A stretch of 64,000 nucleotides of DNA from positions 21,681,543-21,745,542 of the forward strand of contig OV277862.1 in NCBI GenBank assembly GCA_922989275.2, given 5' to 3'. The notes beneath the pieces are model-generated. The model searched no databases and was not told the origin of the DNA. It saw only the letters and a list, made by a program, of their open reading frames with translations. Positions 38,201 through 51,200 of this stretch are shown here, piece after piece (positions within the stretch are counted from its first letter, which is position 1; the number at the start of each line of letters is the position of its first letter). Source of the DNA: Gari tellinella (taxonomy: Eukaryota; Mollusca; Bivalvia; Cardiida; Psammobiidae). The position numbers and the translations under genes are program-made.

Positions 38201-41200
38201 CTTCTGTGACAGTGGTGTCTGTGTCTTGTGTGACTCCCAAATGATATTATTTGACTTCTGTGACAGTGTCCGTGTCTTGTGTGACTCCCAAATGATATTC
38301 TTTGACTTCTGTGACAGTGGTGTCCATGTCTTGTGTGACTCCCAAATGATATTATTTGACTTCTGTGACAGTGTCCGTGTCTTGTGTGACTCCCAAATGA
38401 TATTCTTTGACTTCTGTGACAGTGGTGTCTGTGTCTTGTGTGACTCCCAAATGATATTATTTGACTTCTGTGACAGTGTCCGTGTCTTGTGTGACTCCCA
38501 AATGATATTATTTGACTTCTGTGACAGTGTCCGTGTCTTGTGTGACTCCCAAATGATATTATTTGACTTCTGTGACAGTGTCCGTGTCTTGTGTGACTCC
38601 CAAATGATATTATTTGACTTCTGTGACAGTGTCCATGTCTTGTGTGACTCCCAAATGATATTATTTGACTTCTGTGACAGTGTCCATGTCTTGTGTGACT
38701 CCCAAATGATATTATTTGACTTCTGTGACAGTGTCCGTGTCTTGTGTGACTCCCAAATGATATTCTTTGACTTCTGTGACAGTGGTGTCTGTGTCTTGTG
38801 TGACTCCCAAATGATATTATTTGACTTCTGTGACAGTGGTGTCCATGTCTTGTGTGACTCCCAAATGATATTATTTGACTTCTGTGACAGTGTCCGTGTC
38901 TTGTGTGACTCCCAAATGATATTCTTTGACTTCTGTGACAGTGGTGTCTGTGTCTTGTGTGACTCCCAAATGATATTCTTTGACTTCTGTGACAGTGTCC
39001 GTGTCTTGTGTGACTCCCAAATGATATTATTTGACTTCTGTGACAGTGTCCGTGTCTTGTGTGACTCCCAAAAGATATTCTTTGACTTCTGTGACAGTGC
39101 TGTCCATGTCTTACTTCTGTGACAGTGCTTTCCATGTCTTGTGTGACTCCCAAGTCATATTCATCTACTTCTGTGACAGGAGCATTCTGCTTACTTTCAG
39201 CTTACTTTAAGCAACCATCTGCTATGATATAGGACATATTTCTCAACCATCTTCCATGATATAGGACATATTTCTGAGGGAACATATTCATAACTGAACA
39301 AATTGTGTACTTATGCAGTAATGGGTTAAACTTGATCATCAGACCACCTCATTATTAGGACCAGCTGACAGCGATCCCAAATGTGTTCTTAATATTGAGG
39401 TTTTACTGTAGAGCATGTTTTATTATTTTTGTTGACATTCTCCTTACACCTCTGTGAGTCTGTGACCATGGAAATCTTGTGAGAGTTTAGTAGTGCTTTG
39501 GTTTCAGTTACAATACCATTTTCATACATTTTCTAGGTGATGAACCATTCTGACACGGAGATGCAGCAGATATGAAGACATCTTGGCCATTTGTCAAAGG
39601 TTCACATGACCCGCTATCGAGCAATGTAGTCATATATCGAGCGGGTAACGCTAGGGAAGATTCTTCTCATGCAAGATTTGAACATACAGGCCAATTATGT
39701 TCGAAAATCATTGCACAATGTGTATTTCCTAGATATTGTTAGAGATCAGGAGAATGATGTAAACAAACTATGAATACAGGACAATCTACCGAGGAGCCAC
39801 AACAGCCTGATGTATACAAATTCAATACAGACTTTAATGCCTCAGGTGATAGTGATGAGGATGAGTAGGAGAAATTGAAGTTGAGAGGTCAAGCAAGAGT
39901 AAAAGAAGTGTCAAAAAGACGGACAAAAGTGGTCTCAGAAAGAAATGACAGAACTGCATAACTATTTTTCAAAGCATTTGCAAAATAAAATTGCCTCAAG
40001 AATGGCAGCCTGGGGGTCACAGTTTTATTTAGAGTTATATAGTGAAAACTTTAAAGGTCTTATTCTCTGAAACTAATTTTGGATGGTGTAACTTCCACAA
40101 GTACTTTACCAATATTATTTAAATGGTTCCAGATCATTCATTGTCAATATGACCCAGGTGAGCGATTTAGAGCCATTCTGGCCCTTGCTTAATAGTGTTC
40201 CAGATCATTAATTTTCTCACAAAGTTATTTCAAAATTGTCTTGATTATATATTTTCTCTTCAGTCATAAGTTATAGTCTCATCATTAAAATGATTAATGA
40301 TAACTGTAGTGGTTCATCTGGTGTCTAAACCTAGTCTTGACCCATTCCCCCATTGCTTCGTTTCAGTATTGAAGACAGGTTCTTGATTAAAAAGCAGAAT
40401 GCTCCTTTAGGAACATTCTGCTTTACTTTCACCCTAGTTGAAGCTACCATCTGCTAAGATATAGGAAATTATTGATCTGGTGCATATTCATAACTGTATG
40501 AAGTAGAACTATTTTTTGGAGTGGAGGAACAAATTAAATGTGTTACGAGGGGTGTTTCATAATTAATGCAACTTCATCAATAACTTTAATAAAATAGTAT
40601 AATTTAAACTGCATGATATGTGCATAATTGTTTTATTTTATATGACTGAAAGTTTCATAAAATTATTTCAAATAATAAAACCGCTTTTGCAATTTTAGTA
40701 TCAGAATTTGTTCGAAAAATTACCTAAAAAATACACAAAAATGGTCCAGTGCCCTCAACTTTGGGTCATTTACGGTTCATGTGGTGACTTACTTAATTAT
40801 GTGATATTACCATGCGTTATACCATTGTGTAGGTGAAGAATTGCTCTTTCTTCTGATATATCACACATGCATTTTGCACTTATATTATTGAAGTTATTGA
40901 TCAAGTTGCATTAATTATGAAACACCCCTTGTAATATGAGTGTCTATTGAGGAAAGGGTTAATTGCTATAGATGGTAATTTAGATAGTTTTAAGATGGCT
41001 CTGCATGCTCATTATGTATGTCTGATATGAAAATAAATCGAACATTTCAAAATGTGTTGGAAGTTGTACAAATCCATTAATTATTACCTTGGTTTTTGTT
41101 TCAATGTGGTTTATATAGAATTTTATTTGCTTTCATGGAGGCATGGAAAAAAACATAGACACACTAAAGTTTTTCCATACTTCCATGAAACTAAATATTC

Positions 41201-44200
41201 TATATATTACTTATATTGGCTAAGAGAAAAAAATTCTGTGAAGGCGTGCCCTAATTTATCTATTTTCTAATACGATTATGAAAAATAAATATAGCCAATC
41301 ATTGCTCACCAAAAATATTGAAAACAATATCAAATTATGAAGGAATGAAAGTGAAACTAAGGTATTACTTTATGGGCAGCGGTATTAAATTTTGGATTTA
41401 CCTCCAACGTTAAGTTTCAGTCTTGTTGCTCAAAAAGGACTGCAGCTACAGTCTCTCAACTTCATATGCTCATGCATCTTAATGATTACAGCATGTTGCA
41501 TTGTAGTTTAGTGACCTTGACCTGTGACCTTGGTTAAAGTATATAGTCTTGGTATATCGTCACAGCTAAGTGTGACCTCAAAAATGCATTATGATGATTG
41601 GTCAACCGGAACCATTGACTAAATGAAAAGTGGGGGACTACATGATATATAATCCACAGTTTTTACAGCATCTGATTGGCAGAGAGGTTCAAACCATGTG
41701 CTAAAAGTACTATACCTTCAACTAGGACACTGATTGATCCTTATTCACGGGGGCCAAATACATATTATCATCAAACTGTTTTGCTACGACAACCTATATG
41801 GGTATTATAAGAGATTTGTATTGCTACGAAGTCGGTGTATACAGTGAGAAATGTTTGTCTACAAAAACAAGGTTGCATTCGTAGCTATACAAATTTGTTA
41901 TAATACCTATACCAGTTGTCGTAGCAAAAAATTTCATCGTAATACCTAGTATGCCCCCGATGTTATTAAAAAGATATACTGAGGTAATCCAACTTGCTTC
42001 TGTGACTGATGTCCTTGCTTCTGTGACTGATGTCCTTGCTTCTGTGACTGATGTCCAAACAAACTTCTGTGACTTCTGCACAAGTGCGGTGCAGTGCGAA
42101 AACTTTTTGATTTGTCACATAAGTATATTTTGTGGTCACACAAGCAGCATTGTCACACAACTACCCCGCACTAGGTCTGTCCGGACGGAAGGACGGACGT
42201 CCTTACATTTGGGCACTTGTTGGGTTTTTCTTTTGTTTAAAAGTACCCAATAGCAACAAAAACAAGAGGGCCATGGCCCTAAATTCGCTCACCTGAGGAC
42301 ATTGAAGTGTGTACCTAAGTTGACTGGGCAAGACAACATTTTAATATACATGTAGCTATAAATGGAGTTATCTTCCGGACAAGAAAACATGACAAAAGTG
42401 AATTTTGTTGCCAAGCTTATGACCCTTATCCATGACACATCCTCTTATCAAGCTATTTACATTTCCGGTAAATGATAATTATTTCACTAGCGTCAGCAGA
42501 ACTGGAGTTATTTTCCTGACAATAAAATATGACAAAGGGGAAAAACAAAATATTGCTGCCCTTGTGCATGGCATTTTCTCTCATCAGTTTCTTTCCATAC
42601 ATAAAATTTCATTACAATAGCATCAGTAGAACTGGAGTTGTCTTCTTGACAAGAAAATATCACAAAGGGAAATAACTCAAAAAACAATGATGTCAGAGTT
42701 ATGGCCTTTGCAAATGGCACTTCCTCTCATTAGGCTCTTTCCAAATAGGCAATTTCATTTTACCCATTACCCCATAGCCTGTTTCTAGTTTTGAAAATAG
42801 GTGGCCACCTATGGCAGGTTGAAAGTAAAGCAGAATGGGTCTTAATGCACACTTTGCTTTACTTTCAAACTGCTTTAAGCTACCATCTACTAGGATATAG
42901 AAACTTATTTCACATCTTACATTTTCTTGACTGTTTAAAGGGGAATTATTTTCTTAAGTGGAGGAATAAATCAAAGGCCTAAAAATGCACATTTATGGGG
43001 TAATGGGTTAACAAAGGTCAGTATTTATTGGGGGAAAGGTTTGAATCCTGGACAACAAAAAATGACAAGACATACAGATAACTGTGACAAAACCAATATT
43101 AAACATATGTATAAATATGGCATAAGACATAATTACATAACTGTCAGTGGATCACTTCCAGATCCTGTTTCTCTAAGTATGAAGCAGACTGAACCATTTC
43201 TAAACTTTAGCAGACAACATGTTCAGTTCTGTTGGCCTGATCACTGAGGTCAAATATTATGCAAGAGTACCGTAGCATTTGCAGCTGCTGGGGGCTTACC
43301 CTTACCAGACTGAAATGATGTCTGCTAAATACCTACTGTATGTGAAAAATGTACAATTTTTTTTTTAGAAAATGTTAAGTTGGTAAATGAGTGGCAAATA
43401 GTTTGGATCCAGATTAGATGCAGCATTATGTTGCATCTGATCTGGATCCAAACTGTTTGCAAATATTGGCTATTTGCCCATAGTATATTAAGGGTAACTC
43501 AGGTAAATACAGTTCTGCTTAAATCAAAAATACTGTGAAACCTACCTAGAGCAGCACTTAAACTGTGCAGGGTGGTGTCAAATGTGACCCTAGGGATTTC
43601 ATTTTAACAAACTATAGAGGGATCCACCAGGAGATTCTACTGTACAAATATCAAAGCTTAGGGCCTAGAAGTTTTGGGCAAGAAGATTTTTTAAAGTTTT
43701 TTGCTTTTTCAAGCAGAGTTTGTGCTTTTTTTCCTTTCATTTGAACAACTTCTGTAGAGAAGCATCCAAGGAACATCATGAGCAGTTTGAACTCTCCCTA
43801 CAATCAAGCGGGTTCAGAGGAGCTGTAGTTTGAAGTAAATGTGAACGGACAGACGGACAGATGGACAGACGGACGGACGTTCTCACAGTTGGACATTTGT
43901 TGGGTATATTTTTTGTTTAAAAATACCCAACAGTACACTAAAATACCCAACAATAACAATAGGGCAATCACGGAATGAATGGAATCTATTGTTCTCCCTA
44001 CCCAACAAAGGACCTTTCGTGCGCTCAGACGGACAGACGGACAGACGTACTACGGACGGTGAGCGGTCACAATAGCTCACCTTGAGCCTTTGGCTCAGGT
44101 GAGCTAAAAACCAACAATAACAATAGGGCAATCACGGAATGAATGGAATCTATTGTTCTCCATACCCAACAAAGGACCTTTCGTGCGTGCGGACGGACAG

Positions 44201-47200
44201 GACGATTACTATATGCTCCCGCATCTGACAATGCCGGGGGCATTAAAATGGAGATAATGATTTATGTCCAGGACTGACCTAGATATGCAACAGACCGGAA
44301 CCATTTGAACAAAATATGTAAAGGTTATTTAAAAGTGTCACCATACAGAATATAAAAGCTCTGGCCATATTAGTGTCAGAGAAGAAGACGTTTGAAATTT
44401 TCTCTATATAACTCTATGTAAAACTGTGACCCCGGGGAGTGGCCAATTTTGACTCCGGGGGCTTAATTTGAACAAACTTGATAGAGGACCTGTAGGCAAT
44501 GCTATGTGCCAAATATCTAAGCTCTGGCCCTTGTAGTTTCAGACAAGAAGATTTTTTAAGTTTTCATTGAAAAAAAATCTATTTTTAGCTCCTGTGACCT
44601 AGTTATGCAACCAACCAGAACCATTTGAACAATTTTGGTATAGGACATCTAGAAGTGTCACCATGCCAAATATCAAAGCTCTGGCCATATAAGTTTCAGA
44701 GAAGAAGACGTTTGAAAATTTCACTATATAACTCTATGTAAAACGGTGACCCCGGGGCGTGGCCAATTTTGACCCCAGGGTCCTTATTTGAACAAACTTG
44801 ATAGAGGACCTGTAGGCAATGCTATGTGCCAAAAACTAAGCTCTAGCCCTTGTAGTTTCAGACAAGAAGATTTTTTAAGATTTCCTTATTTTTTAGTTTC
44901 AGAGGAAAAAGACATTGAAAATTTCACTATATAACTCTATGTTAAACTGTGACCCCCGGGGCGGGGCCAATTTTGACCCCAGGGGCATAATTTGAACAAA
45001 CTTTATAGAGGACCTGTAGATGATGCTATGTGCCAAATATCTAAGCTCTGGCCCTTGCAGATTTTGACAAGAAGATTTTTTTTTAGATTTCCTTATTTTT
45101 TCACTTTGGTTGCCATGGAAACCAGAGTTCTGCATTGTTTTTAATTCTTTGAACAAATTTGAAAGAGCTTGACCCAAGGAACATTTCTGTAAAGTTTGGT
45201 TGCATTCTGCCAAGCGGTATAGGAGGAGATGTCATTTGAAGCAATTGTTAACAACGACGTACGACTGACGACGCACAACGCACGACGACGGACACAGGGC
45301 CATCCCAATAGCTCACCTTGAGCCTTTAGCTCAGGTGAGCTAAAAAGTCTAGGCCATACAGTTTTAGAGAAGAAGAGTTTTTAAGGTTAAACTGATAAGC
45401 CCCGGGACGGGCTATTTTTGACCCAGGGGTCATTATTTGAACAATCTTGGTAAAGGTTCACAACATGATGCTACATATGATATTTGGTTGTCCTAGGACT
45501 TATAGTTATTGACAAGAAGTTTTTTAAAGTTTTGACTTTGGTTGTCATTATTACGTAAATATGCAAAATGACCACGCCCTCTGGCTGCCATGTTTTTTAA
45601 CGGATCAAAATTCTTTGAACAATTTTGGAAGTACATTTGTATATCAATTAAGACACATTTTGGTGAAAACCAAATTGAAATCGGACCAGTCGTTTTTGAG
45701 AAGAAGATTTTTTTTAGAAATTGTGCATGGTTGCCATGGCAACAAGACTGATTGCCCCACCCACTTTTTTTTTAACTATTTTGAAGCTCACAACTACAGT
45801 ATGAATCTGACCAAGTTTGGTTAAAATTTGGCAATGGGTTTCAGAGAAGTTATTTGAAACAAATTGTGAACAGACAACACGGACACGGACGTAAGGCGAG
45901 CTAAAAAGGCAAAGACAAACTGAAGATCTGATAAATATCTTAAACGGTATCATTCACTCGCTTCAGTTGCCATCTTGAAAGATGCTTACTCTGGTTAGTT
46001 ACAGCGCTTATCTGTTGTTAAATGGGGCATGGCTACGCCGCTTCTACAGAAAGGTCACTTCACAAGGCATCCAGATCTTATTGTGTGTTTTAACAAGCGT
46101 CATGGTGTTTATTGCGCAAATCACATAGGTGACTAAAGACTGAAGCAAAATGAGACTTCGCTTTAACGAAGGTATTTTAAAGCGTTTTGTGGATGAAGGT
46201 GTTTGAAAACCAGTTTGCACTAAGCGAAAATTCGCCCTAACCAAATTCGCACTAAGCACTATATCCTGTATTGAATTAGTGAAGAGATCGGCCGAGGAAT
46301 GAAATTTAGTTCGCTATAAGCCGAAATTCGCCTTATCATAGTTAGTTATAAATAAGTTTTACTGTACCAATCATATTCCAATGATGATTTTAACATGGGA
46401 AACCCATAAATCACGCAACAGCAGCTGGAGAACGCCTCTATCTGGTCACGTGGCTGCTTAATGAGGTGTGATTTATTGATCAGATAGCCGTGTAATGTGT
46501 TTCGTTTGGTATTGAAGATTTGTTAGCTTGTAGAAACAGAATGTCGGCTATTAGAATCAGCAAAGAAGTTAAAAACACAAACATTTCAGTTTTAAAGGTA
46601 TCAAAACACCTTATTAATACAGGAGGTAGCTTACAAAGTTACAAGATGCAAGAAAGCAGAAAATCCTATTAGAGCTTTCAGCTTTAATTTTCATCTTGAT
46701 TTAAGCAGCTAGTGCTGTAAATGCTATCTATCAATTTGACTGTCTTGCATATGTGGTTACAGAGGATAATTTGTAAATGCTACATAACATAATTATGATC
46801 AAACCAGAAGGCACCATGACTAAAGAGAAGATAATAGTCGAATCTGAGGGCGAGAGTGACTGAGTTTGTGCAATTTTACCTTGTTGCTCTTGTGGATGGC
46901 TGCTATAAGCATTCTGTGAACACTATGTCTATACTGGGTTCTCAGGCTACTCATCTCATCCATCATCAATAGTGGCGAAACTACACTCAGCTTGGCTAGC
47001 TGCTCACATATGGCTGAAGGAATGGACAAGAATATGGTGGATCTTAATGTCTTACAGTGACCCTCCCAACAACCACTCCCTCCTTACAACGACCCTTGTT
47101 GCTGTTCCCCAAACAATTACATTTATATCCAACCTTTTCAGGGCGCAATACCGTCTGCTTAAATTTGTCATCTGATTTTTTCTCAAAGTTACATATAAGT

Positions 47201-48196
47201 GGACCATACATGTGATATTTTCTGGGACCCGTATAGGGAGATTTTGAAATTTTAATAGGGAGATTGGGTGCCAAATAGGGAGCTTTGCACGAAAAAACTG
47301 GACGCAGGCTGTGAAAATCCAATAAATTTATATATTTTCATTAGTTAATCACTACTTGCTCATTGTTTTAATAAGAGAATAGACAAGTCTATAGACCACT
47401 AAGACAGGGAGAGTTTTCAACCAGAGATCTAGTTCTTATTATACTGACAGGGGACTAGATATATATCTATTACTCTAGTATTGCAGACAGATGGTTGTGT
47501 AAAGCAGGCTAAAAGTAAGGCAGAATGCTCTTCAGGAGCATTCTGCTTTTCTTAAAGTTTAAGCCTGCTTTAAGCTACCATCTGCTAAGATATAAGAAAT
47601 ATTTCTTATGATTCTTATATTATTCATGACTAGTATAATAGATCAAGTGGGACTAGATCTATTTTCTTGAGTGAATCAAAAAAATAGTCTAGAGTTCTAC
47701 CTACGGAGTAGATCTACATGTAGAAAGAGTTAGGAACTTAATTTGTTATTAATGTTGCAAACAGTTTGGATCAAAATGCGACGCCACATCATCTCATCTC
47801 GATACAAAATGTTTGACACTGATATTTTCTGAAAATGCACAAATATTAACTCTAGAGAAAGTCTGCAGACGTCAATTACTTGCGTCATAAAGAAGCCGTG
47901 TTGGCATGTTGAAAGTTTTGACAAGGAAATAACGCATCGAAATTTCTATTGCGAAAACTGATTGCAAATCGATTTTACAAGAGCAATTCGTTGTAAAATT
48001 TAACTTAATATTCATTTGCACAAACCATATGTATCAAATAGAAGAATTTAGATGCAAAGTTTAATTTAATTGATTGTTAGCAAACGACGCTGGGAAATAC
48101 TTTTTTACGCATGCTTCTCGTAGTAAATATTAAGGCGCCCCGCAATTTTGTTACAATAATTAAATTATGTGAATATTCTAAGTATTTTGTGTGGAA

Positions 48197-48231
<35 letters not shown>

Positions 48232-51200
48232 ATGAATTCATAATTGTTAAATTCTGATTAGCATTCATCTAAAATGTTTGTTTGTCCAAAACTTTCGGAG
48301 AATTAGAATCTATCTGATTTTAATCGGATCATTGTCTAATTGTTCTCACCCACTGCCTTGTGGCATCTGAGAATCGTTTTAACTAAGAGTTTTTCGCTTT
48401 GCAATTACGAAGGTTATACTTTATACTACGTATTGGCAAATAGCTTTACCCGATATACCGCAGGGCTGCACAAATAGTTTTTTTAGCCACTTGTCCAGGA
48501 CAAGTGACTGTGTCCTGAACAAAAAGCCACTTGTCCAACTTTTTATAAACCTGATTCGAAAACATGGTTCCATGTAAATGCCGGCAAAAGGGAACCCATT
48601 AAATTGATACTTTCGATTTGAGCATATCAATTTGTTTTAATTTTTATCGGTCATAAAGACAAAATGGTATTTATATATTTTACTTATTATTATTATTATA
48701 ATTAAAATTATGATATGAATATACATGTATACTCTATGGAACATAATTAACTAGACTATCACACCTTATCACTTAAATGTAGAATCTGTAATGTATCTCC
48801 ACTATTTTTTTAACCCATTACCCCACCAATTTGCATGTATGCCTTTAATTGATTCCTCCGCTAAAGTAAAAAGATCCACACTTAAGATCCCTTATGACAG
48901 GGACACTTTTCACCCAAAGCTTTAATTCTTACAATTGATATCTCTATATTAGTTATACATTTGTTGGTTTTGACATGAACATTTTAAAAGATTTTCCCTT
49001 AAGTAGCCATGGCAACCAGGGTTCTACATGGTTCCAATATATCTAAATAACTTTAATATAGGATCATCTAAGGAACATAATTACCTTTAGTCTACTTGTG
49101 CCTTCAATATTCAATAAAGAATGAAATTTAAGATTGTTTCCCTTTTGTCTCTTAACTCTATGTTAAACATTTGAAGTGTGTAAAAGTTATCTTTCCTTTA
49201 TTTCAAACTGTCACAATTTTCTGTAATTTACAGATTTTCTTTAAATTCACATTTGCAAAATCATCATCTACTCTTTGATTTGCTTAAATCATGTTTACAT
49301 AACATTTTAAAGACACATTTCCTACATAAAAATCATAAACCTATTTATTAGATATAAAAATAAATGTTGCTATTTAAACAAAAGAATGCTACCTTTTTCA
49401 CTCTAACTTCTTAATCACTCTATATCACAGGGGCGGAACTCTGTCACACAGAAGCCGGAAACGGGACGACGCTCAGTCACGCCTGCATGTCGATTTAGGT
49501 AACGAACACGATACAATTGTGTTGGGAAACAAAATATGGACGCAGAAGGAACCGTTAAGATACAGTCATGGGACATAATTATTCGCCACCCTACGAACTT
49601 TTGGCATTTTTTCCACACATTTTTTACATTACTGGTGATGCCACACAATTGTCGAACACAATATTACACAACAGTGTAGGGCAGTTTAAAAGTTAGAGTG
49701 TTGACTTTTCAAATAAAGATTTATTCTCTGCTGTTCGGACCAGTAAACCTGTTGCTAGGCAACTTTAGAATATAAATGAAAAAAGTCGACTCGTTCCACT
49801 AAACTGGTTGCCATGGTAACAAATGGGACAAATAACTAGAACCGAAGAACGTTTTTATTTAAAAACATATTTTCCCGCACAATAGTGCGCTTTCAAAAGG
49901 AAAATAAAGAAAGTTAAAGAAACTGTAAATGTTCAAGTTTACTGACATGCGATAATTAATAAAAATTAACATGGGAGTCTATGGGAAATCAAGTTTACCG
50001 ATTAAATTTTAGAACTGTGTGACTGACCATGAAGTTACAGAGCTTTAGCATGACATTTTCTTATTTTATTATTAATCGCATATCTAAGGTGTTCGTTAAT
50101 CCGGTGTAGTTTTACAAAATTGTCATCTATTGTTACCATGGCAACCATATAATGTGAACATGGTTCAAATTTTGCACGTACATTCTAAAATTACCTAGCA
50201 ACAAGAACCAAAGAACCACATGCTCAATTCGAGACTAGAATTTTTTTACGGCTCTTTGCTCAAACTCTTTAAACCAAACTGAACTACAATGCATGTTGTC
50301 CAGAGTTTTAATTCTAATAAACAGTTGAGAAATACTGATAAAAATAAGCAACTTTTTCGCAGGGTGGCGAATAATTATGTCCACTGACTGTAGTTTGCAG
50401 CACCTATTTATTCCAAATTATTACTTGAAATAAATATATTCATAATCATTGAGTTTTAATGAATGTTAGCATAAACGGTAACGGGACTAAAAAGGGCACA
50501 TTGTAGCTACAGATGCCAAACTGACTGCGACATTCCTTATTATAGTGCATTTTATACGTTGACCTTCAACAGTGAACTGCTAAAATAGCGAAATGATATG
50601 TAATTAATCAAATTATGTATAAACACTATTAACTTTGAGTTTGTATGTAATTTCGATCAGTCGTATGGGGGAAATAAGCAGTAGTTTCAAAAGTAAAATG
50701 TCACGCTTGCAGGACGACGCTGTAACAAACACTGGGACGACACCATTCTCAATGTAACGGAAACGTGACGACTCTTCTTGTCTGATTCAGGACAAACTCT
50801 TTGATGCACCTTTTGCTTTGGGCGATTTGAAAGAGGCATCAAGGTGATCAAACATCAAGTGAGGGTTTATCCAATCGAAAGCTAAAATTGTGTGTAGATA
50901 ATAACAATAACAAAGGCCACTATGACCATATATCATTCACCTCGTACACCTTGTAAAACTTGACCTATAGTGACCTAGAATTTGATCGAACATTATCCAC
51001 ATTTAATCGTGGCCTAGATTTCAATGAGGCAAACATTTTGAGAAAGTTTCATCAAATCCAAATGAGAAATGTAGCTATCAGAGTGTTAACAATATATTTT
51101 CATGATTTGACCTAGTGAACTTGTTTTTAACCCGACATAACCCACAGTTTAACATAAACTAGGAATTACAAGAGGCCCACGCGGGCCTAAATATCGCTCA

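Larger units (their letters stand above)
31625..42182. mobile_element. Possible large transposon with CTTGTGTGAC subterminal words
   Basis: It interrupts a GGACGGAAGGACGGACG tract. The left edge has GACAGGGGTCTACTTGTGTG and further TACTTGTGTGACAAATCC; the right edge, read inverted, has GGGGTAGTTGTGTGACAATG and CTTGTGTGACC. The flanks are repetitive, so the exact ends and target duplication cannot be set. Inside are the 51/54-bp minisatellite, MITEs and two possible exon fragments. No transposase was seen. Confidence 0.4.
42262..44109 (+). mobile_element. Fourth-level HINE-like element, CCATGG hairpin family (v)
   Basis: The 5' end ACAAGAGGGCCATGGCCCTA leads to AATTCGCTCACCTGAG. About 150-bp units (AACTGGAGTTATTTTCCTGA, AAATATGACAAAGGG) run to 42750; then a family M MITE and a palindromic element. 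The 3' part has a GGACAGACGGACAGACGGAC tract and ends TAGCTCACCTTGAGCCTTTG, then GCTCAGGTGAGCTAAAAA. The interrupted ACCCAATAGCAACAAAA rejoins as CCAACAATAACAATAGGGCA. Confidence 0.75.
31213..44247 (+). mobile_element. Third-level HINE-like element, ATGCCCCCGG family (iv)
   Basis: The 5' end ACAAGACTGCGTTCAATAAA has hairpin arms GCGTT and AACGC and then TTATGCCCCCGG. The 3' end at 44231-44247 is ATGCCGGGGGCATTAAAA, so the motif is again inverted at the two ends. Inner repeats (31250-31600: TCCAAGGCAACAACTGTATA twice) are followed by a GGACGGACGG tract. It contains an apparent 10.5-kb insertion and a fourth-level HINE. Confidence 0.65.
31167..45345 (+). mobile_element. Second-level HINE-like element, family (ii)
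   Basis: The 5' end ACAAGAGCCCCATGGGGCAT leads to ATTTCGCTCACCTGAGAATA. It is interrupted at about 31212 and resumes at about 44248 with TGGAGATAATGATTTATGTC, the sequence expected from the complete copy at 28485. It ends in TAGCTCACCTTGAGCCTTTA, then GCTCAGGTGAGCTAAAAA. Confidence 0.75.
29740..45906 (+). mobile_element. Outermost HINE-like element of the intron 3 nest
   Basis: The 5' end ACAAGAGCCGCATGCGGCCG leads to AATTGCTCACCTGAG. Units of about 155 bp (CATGATTTGAACAATCTTGG; AGGTCTGGGCCTTACGGTTT) fill 30400-31160, where the array stops inside CCAAATATAA and continues at about 45346 with GTCTAGGCCATACAGTTTTA. The 3' end is near 45890-45906 (GTAAGGCGAGCTAAAAA). Nearly all of the 16 kb between is younger insertions. 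Confidence 0.65.

Noticed and set aside
38023..39153. Frames of 323 (+) and 376 (-) codons as protein genes
   Set aside because: They are produced by a minisatellite whose unit is a multiple of three; there is no start, splice or domain context, and the array lies in an intron of the kinase gene.
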